Shown in pieces: positions 15,023 through 18,807 of a DNA stretch of 18,807 nt. Location of the stretch: positions 1 through 18,807 of the forward strand of contig JBBKXJ010000420.1 of assembly GCA_037969395.1 (NCBI GenBank), read 5' to 3'. The DNA comes from JBBKXJ01 sp037969395 (GTDB lineage: Bacteria > Pseudomonadota > Gammaproteobacteria > Pseudomonadales > JAUIET01). Both the position numbers and the translations under genes were made by a program. The first letter of the stretch is position 1. Each line of letters starts with the position of its first letter. The notes beneath the pieces are model-generated. The model had not been told where the DNA came from. It was given only the letters and a program-made list of their open reading frames with translations, and did not search any database.

Positions 15023-15119
15023 GCGTTAAGCAGGCCATTCTCTGCAAGACGCACTGGTGAAGGCATAGTGGGCCTACGTCGAAGCAGTGCAACGATGCAG
15101 AGAATCGCCTGCTTAGCGC
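15023..15119. repeat. Internal hairpin arm A of the element
   Basis: 15023-15046 pairs with 15096-15119 at 22 of 24 positions; one of the two mismatches is a G-T wobble. An inner stem GCACTG (15051-15056) / CAGTGC (15085-15090) continues the arm. The apical region holds GGCATAGTGGGCCTA (15062-15076), which is complementary to the apex of arm B. Confidence 0.8.
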
Positions 15120-15126
15120 GCTTCGG

Positions 15127-15225
15127 GTCAGTCCAAAAGCGGCACATTGCTTCGTTGTTTACCCTCAGCATAGGCCCACTATGCCGTCGGGAAAACGCCT
15201 CGCACTGTACCGCTTTTGAACTGAC
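15127..15225. repeat. Internal hairpin arm B of the element
   Basis: 15127-15146 pairs with 15206-15225 at 18 of 20 positions; both mismatches are G-U wobbles when read as minus-strand RNA. An inner stem 15157-15164 / 15189-15196 (7 of 8) continues it. The apex holds TAGGCCCACTATGCC (15171-15185), the exact complement of the arm A apex. Confidence 0.8.
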
Positions 15226-15228
15226 TGC

Positions 15229-15258
15229 ATTAGGCAATATCACCTGGAAGGGGTGCTA
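15229..15258 (-). repeat. Right terminal inverted repeat of the MITE-like element
   Basis: Reverse-complement partner of 14990-15019. Its last three bases (15256-15258) read on the minus strand are the TAG stop of cysQ: TA from the target duplication, G from the element. Confidence 0.85.
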
Positions 15259-16080
15259 GTTTTCAAGCGGCAACAGCGCCAGCCAATCGTAGCTGGCATC
15301 CCCCAGCACAAAAAAGCCGCCATTAAGCAGCGTGTCACGCTGGTTATAACGAAACGGCTGTTGCGCAAGGCTGAACATGCGCCCGCCTGCTGACTCAATC
15401 AACGCCTGCCCGGCGGCGGTGTCCCATTCAGAGGTTGGGCCAAAACAGGCGTAAATATCGCCAGCACCTTCGGCCATGCGACAAAATTTGATGGCGCTGC
15501 CGACGCCGATACGCTCGACCTGGTCGAACCGCGTGGCCAGCCGCTGCTCAAGATTGAGCAACGCTTGTTTGCTGCGCTTGCGGCTGGCGATCAGGGTCAC
15601 CGACTCGCCGCTGTGAATAGGACGACAGGTTATAGCACGCCGAGCTGTCCCACTCTGCCGCCAGGCGCCCTCGCCAACGACTCCAAAATAAGCTGTATCG
15701 CTAACCGGAATGTAAATCAAACCAAAGCGTGCTGCGCCGTGCTCGACCAGCGCAATATTGATACAAAAATTATCGCTGCCTTCTATAAACTCACGCGTGC
15801 CGTCCAACGGATCGATCAGCCACAGCGTCGGCCAGTGTTGACGCTCATCCAGCGCTACCGGTGGCGAGTCCTCTTCAGACAATATTGATATGTCGGGGTA
15901 CAGGGATTTTAGCCCGGCAACCAGCATGCGATGTGCGGCAAGGTCGGCTTCGGTCAACGGTGTTTGATTAGCCTTGGTTTCTACCTTGAGCTTAGCGACA
16001 TCGGCGTAGTAGCTTAATATCTCGCGGCCCACTTTGCGGGCTAAAGGAATTAGCTGCTCGCCCAGGCGCGTATAGTCCAC
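15256..16080 (-). CDS. cysQ: 3'(2'),5'-bisphosphate nucleotidase CysQ
   Basis: An inositol-monophosphatase-fold enzyme that hydrolyses 3'-phosphoadenosine 5'-phosphate (PAP) to AMP and so relieves inhibition of sulphate assimilation and other PAP-sensitive enzymes. The metal-binding motifs are present: LSEEDS (Glu pair), IDPLDGTREF (DPLDGT signature) and EWDTAAGQALIESAGG (WDxAAG). About 274 residues, normal for CysQ. Start: AAGGA lies 8 nt before GTG at 16080. An in-frame TTG at 16086 would be only 2 nt from it, so GTG is preferred (the TTG would give 276 residues). It follows nudE by a few bases, as in Pseudomonas. Its stop codon TAG is partly made by the adjacent mobile element; the uninterrupted site would have TAA. 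Confidence 0.93.
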   Translation of the reverse strand: MDYTRLGEQLIPLARKVGREILSYYADVAKLKVETKANQTPLTEADLAAHRMLVAGLKSLYPDISILSEEDSPPVALDERQHWPTLWLIDPLDGTREFIEGSDNFCINIALVEHGAARFGLIYIPVSDTAYFGVVGEGAWRQSGTARRAITCRPIHSGESVTLIASRKRSKQALLNLEQRLATRFDQVERIGVGSAIKFCRMAEGAGDIYACFGPTSEWDTAAGQALIESAGGRMFSLAQQPFRYNQRDTLLNGGFFVLGDASYDWLALLPLEN

Positions 16081-16092
16081 GTTCAATGTCCT

Positions 16093-16656
16093 TCAGATCT
16101 GGCCGCTGCGCTGGCGCTCACGAATCATTAGCAAGGCGGCAACGGCATAGGCTTCAGAAAATTCCTCGTTGGCAATCAGCGAATCAATGTCTGCCATTTT
16201 GTAGGGGATGACTTCTATTTCCTCCGGCTCGTCGCCGGGCATGCGCTGCTCGTATAAGTCCTGGGCTAGCACCAGAGTCACGCGATTGCCCATGTAGGAA
16301 GGCGACAGCGCGAATTCTTTCATCACTTCCAGCTTATTGGCACCGTAACCAGCCTCTTCCATTAGCTCACGATTGGCTGTTTCTACTGCAGTCTCGCCGG
16401 CATCCATCGCGCCTTTGGGTAGCGACAGATAATAGCGCCCCAGCCCCGCGCCATACTCGCGCGCCAACAGCACCGTATCGCGATCGAGCATGGCGGCTAT
16501 CATCACCGCGCCGTGATTGCTCGGGTTTAAACGCTCGTAGACGCGCGTCGCGCCGTTGCTGAATTTGAGCTGCTGTTCTTCAACGTGAAACAGGCGGCTG
16601 TGGCATAACCACTGGGCGCTGAGAACTTCGGGTAACTCGCGTTTACTGTCGACCAT
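16093..16656 (-). CDS. nudE: ADP-sugar / ADP-compounds hydrolase NudE (Nudix)
   Basis: A 187-residue Nudix hydrolase. The Nudix box GX5EX7REUXEEXGU is complete at residues 82-104: GAMDAGE...RELMEEAGY. NudE enzymes cleave ADP-ribose, Ap3A and NADH to AMP products in the cytoplasm. Length and the neighbouring cysQ and yrfG genes match the conserved gammaproteobacterial arrangement and separate it from other Nudix families. The stop is 12 nt from the preferred cysQ start, and the cysQ SD lies in this junction, so the two are an operon. Only a weak SD precedes the ATG at 16656. It is divergent from yrfG across 65 bp. Confidence 0.93.
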   Translation of the reverse strand: MVDSKRELPEVLSAQWLCHSRLFHVEEQQLKFSNGATRVYERLNPSNHGAVMIAAMLDRDTVLLAREYGAGLGRYYLSLPKGAMDAGETAVETANRELMEEAGYGANKLEVMKEFALSPSYMGNRVTLVLAQDLYEQRMPGDEPEEIEVIPYKMADIDSLIANEEFSEAYAVAALLMIRERQRSGQI

Positions 16657-16721
16657 AATGCAGATTATTCACTCGCGACTGGATTAGGTAGAATACACCA
16701 TAGTCATTTGAATTAAATCGT
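16657..16721. promoter_or_regulatory. Divergent promoter region nudE / yrfG
   Basis: A 65-bp AT-rich spacer that must serve both directions. On the plus strand TAGAAT (16689-16694) is a fair -10, 27 nt before the yrfG ATG. The best -35 candidates (TTCACT at 16668, spacing 15; TTATTC at 16665, spacing 18) are weak. No clear minus-strand promoter was seen. Confidence 0.4.
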
Positions 16722-17402
16722 ATGAGCATAAAGAGTTGGGACGCGATCGATACCGTGTTGCTGGACATGGACGGCACGTTATTGGATTTACATTTCGATA
16801 ATTATTTTTGGGAGCACTATGTACCGCAGCGCTATGCGCAGGTGCACAGTAAAACGGCGGCGGATGCCACCGAGCTGATAAGGGACATGTATAAACGAGT
16901 ATATGGCTCACTTAACTGGTACTGCATAGACTATTGGTCGGAGCAGCTGGATCTCGATATCGACGTGTTAAAACGCGAAGTGGCACATATGATTGCAGAG
17001 CGTCCGCATACGCTGGATTTTTTGCGCGCGCTGCGACGAGCCGGCAAACGCGCCGTGTTGATTACCAATGCGCATCGAAAAAGCCTGGCGATTAAATTGG
17101 AACAAACCGCCATTGGCGACCATCTCGACCGGATGATTTGCTCTCACGATTATGCCGCGCCGAAAGAACAGGCATTGTTCTGGCAGCGCCTGCAACAAGA
17201 CGAGCCATTCGAACCGGAGCGCACGCTGTTTATTGACGATACTGAAAGCGTATTGCAGGCCGCGCACGACTTCGGCATCAGGTTTCTGCTAACGCTGACG
17301 CAGCCCGACAGCAAAAGACCGCTGCGTGAGGCCGGCAGCTTTCCGGCTATTCATCACTTCGACGAAATCATGCCGCCGAATAGTGATCTTTACCATGACT
17401 GA
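16722..17402 (+). CDS. yrfG: GMP/IMP nucleotidase YrfG, HAD family
   Basis: A 226-residue HAD-superfamily hydrolase, close to the roughly 222 residues of E. coli YrfG. Motif I is LLDMDGTLLD (D15 nucleophile, D17), motif II VLITN (T115), motif III K148 and motif IV FIDDTES (D172, D173). The cap region after motif I contains DNYFWEHYVPQRYA, characteristic of this family. YrfG dephosphorylates GMP and IMP. It is followed by hslR with an 8-nt overlap (ATGACTGA), the same order as in E. coli (yrfG-hslR-hslO), which supports the name. No SD is apparent before the ATG. Confidence 0.92.
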   Translation: MSIKSWDAIDTVLLDMDGTLLDLHFDNYFWEHYVPQRYAQVHSKTAADATELIRDMYKRVYGSLNWYCIDYWSEQLDLDIDVLKREVAHMIAERPHTLDFLRALRRAGKRAVLITNAHRKSLAIKLEQTAIGDHLDRMICSHDYAAPKEQALFWQRLQQDEPFEPERTLFIDDTESVLQAAHDFGIRFLLTLTQPDSKRPLREAGSFPAIHHFDEIMPPNSDLYHD

Positions 17403-17796
17403 ATCCGCCCCAAAAAAAGTGCGGCTCGATAAGTGGCTGTGGGCGGCGCGCTTCTTTAAGACCCGTAGCCTGGCGAAGAAAGCCATCGAAGGCGGTAAAG
17501 TAACCTATGACGGCACGCGCGCCAAAGTTAGTAAGGAAGTCAGCGTTGGCGCCAGCCTGAGCATACGCCAGGGCTGGGATGAAAAAACGGTGCACGTCGA
17601 CGTGCTGGCCGAACAGCGCCGCGGCGCTACCGAGGCGGCTACGCTGTATACCGAAACGGCTGAAAGTATTGAGCAACGCAAACAAACGGCGGCGCAGCGT
17701 AAGGTGTTCCGAGAGAGTATGCTGCCGCCCGAACAGCGACCAACCAAGAAGCAGCGACGAGTGCTTGAGCGCCTGCGCGAGCAGGATTATGACTAG
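17395..17796 (+). CDS. hslR: Heat-shock protein 15, ribosome-associated S4-domain protein HslR
   Basis: A 133-residue S4 RNA-binding protein, the same length as E. coli Hsp15. The S4 motif is at the N-terminus: VRLDKWLWAARFFKTRSLAKKAI, then GGKVTYDGTRAKVSKEV. A basic C-terminal helix follows (RPTKKQRRVLERLREQD). Hsp15 binds stalled 50S subunits carrying nascent-chain tRNA and recycles them. The start at 17395 (MTESAPKK) is chosen because it overlaps the yrfG stop by 8 nt and gives the family length; a longer frame opening at 17326 lies inside yrfG. It is coupled to yrfG; hslO follows after a 147-bp gap with a palindromic repeat. Confidence 0.94.
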   Translation: MTESAPKKVRLDKWLWAARFFKTRSLAKKAIEGGKVTYDGTRAKVSKEVSVGASLSIRQGWDEKTVHVDVLAEQRRGATEAATLYTETAESIEQRKQTAAQRKVFRESMLPPEQRPTKKQRRVLERLREQDYD

Positions 17797-17849
17797 CGTA
17801 GCGTGCGCCAGCCCCATGCGACCGTCTGCAAACCCTCTTGCGGGCGTAG

Positions 17850-17914
17850 GGTGCGCTGTGCGCACGCTTACTCTGTGCAACGGCCAGCTGGTTTCCGCAT
17901 GCGCACAGCGCACC
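17850..17914. repeat. REP-like inverted pair of palindromes between hslR and hslO
   Basis: GGTGCGCTGTGCGCA (17850-17864) and its exact reverse complement (17900-17914) are separated by 35 nt. Each copy is itself nearly palindromic (GTGCGC, 3-nt loop, GCGCAC). The pair can therefore form two small hairpins or one large one. The flank GGGCGTAGGGTGCGC resembles the dispersed GTAGGGTG-type palindromes common in proteobacterial genomes. It may modulate read-through into hslO or be a passive repeat. Confidence 0.7.
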
Positions 17915-17943
17915 ACACGAGCTTAATTTAGAAGGAAGTAATC

Positions 17944-18795
17944 GTGCAAGACGCAGTCCAACGTTTTACCCTCGAACACACCGGCATACGCGGTGAGATT
18001 GTACGCCTGACAAACAGTGTGCAACAGGCCACGGCGATGCAGCACTACCCCGCCGTGGTGCGGCAAACACTTAACGAATTTTTCGCCGCCGCTGCGTTGC
18101 TAAGCACCACCATAAAATTTGACGGCCGCCTGATTCTGCAGGCTAAATCAACCGGCCAGATTCCACTCATCATGGCCGAATGCCATAGCGACGGCACCAT
18201 CCGCGGCATCGCCAGAGGTGCTGCGCAGGCTGACAGTGACAATTTCACAGAACTGCTCAGCGGCGGCACGCTGGCAATGACACTGCAGCCCGACAAGGGC
18301 GAGCAATACCAGGGCATTGTGCCTTTGCAGGGCCAGTCGTTGGCAGCCTGCCTGGAATATTATTTTACTCAGTCAGAACAACTACCCACGGCGTTCTGGT
18401 TCGCCAGTACACCGCAACAGGTGGTCGCGATGATGCTGCAGGTTTTACCATCGCAGCAACCGCTGACCGATGATTGGCAACAGGCCGTACAGCTTGGCGC
18501 TACGCTCACGATCGAAGAAATGCTGACGGTAGACAACGAAACCCTGCTGTACCGCCTGTTCAACAGCTTTGGTGTGCGCTTGCACAGCAGCAAAGTCATA
18601 ACGTTCGACTGTAGCTGCAGCAGCCAGCGCTGTTTAAACGCCGTGCATACGCTGGGCCAGGCGGAAGCTGAGAAGTTGCTGCAGGAACAAGGCGCCATAA
18701 AAATGGACTGTGAGTTCTGTGGCCAGCATTATGAATTTGGCAGTGCGGAGATAGCCCGGCTATTTGCTTCTGGCGGCACCAACGCTGTGCATTGA
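17944..18795 (+). CDS. hslO: Redox-regulated molecular chaperone Hsp33 (HslO)
   Basis: A 283-residue holdase chaperone (E. coli 294) activated by oxidative unfolding. The C-terminal zinc/redox switch is intact: C223 and C225 (CSC) and C256 and C259 (CEFC). The 31-residue spacing from C225 to C256 equals the E. coli one. The N-terminal part shows the Hsp33 core, including ALLSTTIKFDGRLILQ and GYxxLQG-like VPLQGQSLAACLEYYFTQSEQ. The start codon is GTG, supported by AGAAGGAAG ending 6 nt upstream. It follows hslR after a repeat-bearing gap, consistent with the hslR-hslO heat-shock pair, although no heat-shock promoter was recognised. Confidence 0.95.
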   Translation: MQDAVQRFTLEHTGIRGEIVRLTNSVQQATAMQHYPAVVRQTLNEFFAAAALLSTTIKFDGRLILQAKSTGQIPLIMAECHSDGTIRGIARGAAQADSDNFTELLSGGTLAMTLQPDKGEQYQGIVPLQGQSLAACLEYYFTQSEQLPTAFWFASTPQQVVAMMLQVLPSQQPLTDDWQQAVQLGATLTIEEMLTVDNETLLYRLFNSFGVRLHSSKVITFDCSCSSQRCLNAVHTLGQAEAEKLLQEQGAIKMDCEFCGQHYEFGSAEIARLFASGGTNAVH

Positions 18796-18807
18796 TGCAG
18801 TAGCGAA

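Larger units (their letters stand above)
14990..15258. mobile_element. TA-flanked 265-bp MITE-like element with terminal inverted repeats and two internal hairpin arms
   Basis: The element body is 14992-15256, flanked by TA on both sides (14990-14991, 15257-15258). The termini match over 30 bp with one mismatch. It has no transposase ORF and only mirror-image frames, so it would be non-autonomous. A duplicated TA is the hallmark of IS630/Tc1-mariner-type insertion. Removing the element plus one TA gives a clean join in which the adjacent cysQ gene ends in TAA, unchanged in length. This strongly supports a real insertion. Inside the ends are two long hairpins, not just one palindrome; see the sub-features. 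I do not recognise the family. An attC site, REP or other structured repeat is less likely. Confidence 0.72.

Noticed and set aside
14989..15259. Two 84-codon ORFs on opposite strands inside the element that end in the same residues
   Set aside because: They are mirror frames created by the terminal inverted repeats, with no SD and no protein-like composition.
14985..15260. Integron attC site
   Set aside because: GTTAG at the left end recalls an attC core, but the GTTRRRY and RYYYAAC boxes are not both present, the element is larger and has matched long ends with TA flanks, and there is no integrase or cassette array.
17326..17394. Longer hslR frame starting inside yrfG
   Set aside because: The 23 extra codons lie fully within yrfG, and the shorter form has the exact family length and a coupled 8-nt overlap.
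1..18807. CRISPR arrays, tRNA or rRNA genes, prophage genes
   Set aside because: No regularly spaced repeats, no tRNA-like cloverleaf with conserved TTCGA loop, no rRNA segments and no phage structural or integrase genes were seen.

Overview
The window looks like a chromosomal segment of a gammaproteobacterium, probably a marine or aquatic lineage in the wider Pseudomonadales/Cellvibrionales/Alteromonadales area. The basis is the right end, which carries the conserved housekeeping block cysQ-nudE / yrfG-hslR-hslO, with nudE and yrfG divergent. A small DUF6316-like protein fits the same placement. Genus cannot be assigned from the sequence alone.

Left part (1-9316, all minus strand): one long, tightly packed gene run. 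Read in the direction of transcription it is: membrane histidine kinase, stand-alone receiver protein, GAF / degenerate-GGDEF / EAL protein, a GspE/MshE-type assembly ATPase with an extra N-terminal STAS domain, a GspF/MshG-type platform protein, a GspG-like major (pseudo)pilin, a GspH/FimT-like minor pseudopilin, and a third prepilin cut by the window edge. The ATPase-platform-pilins order is that of an MSHA-like pilus. The usual upstream msh genes are replaced here by a two-component system and a c-di-GMP phosphodiesterase. The ATPase also carries the tandem RLG...Q motifs of the MshEN c-di-GMP-binding domain. Writer/eraser control, a second-messenger sensor and the motor therefore sit in one transcription unit.

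Centre (9317-14543, plus strand): a cell-surface-signalling trio of FecI-type ECF sigma factor, FecR-type anti-sigma regulator and a large TonB-dependent receptor with an STN signalling domain. The 337-bp divergent intergenic region holds a possible 21-codon leader ORF overlapping the sigma gene. It also holds one copy of a 14-bp motif that recurs upstream of the receptor gene.

Right-centre (14544-15258): a small DUF6316-like gene, then a 265-bp element flanked by TA, with about 30-bp terminal inverted repeats and two internal long hairpins whose apical regions are complementary over 15 nt. It lies in the stop codon of cysQ and looks like a transposase-less MITE with an unusual folded architecture.

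Right part (15256-18807): cysQ and nudE on the minus strand, then yrfG, hslR and hslO on the plus strand, with a REP-like inverted palindrome pair between hslR and hslO. The strongest candidates for something new are the STAS-MshEN-ATPase regulatory pilus operon and the two-armed TA-flanked element.
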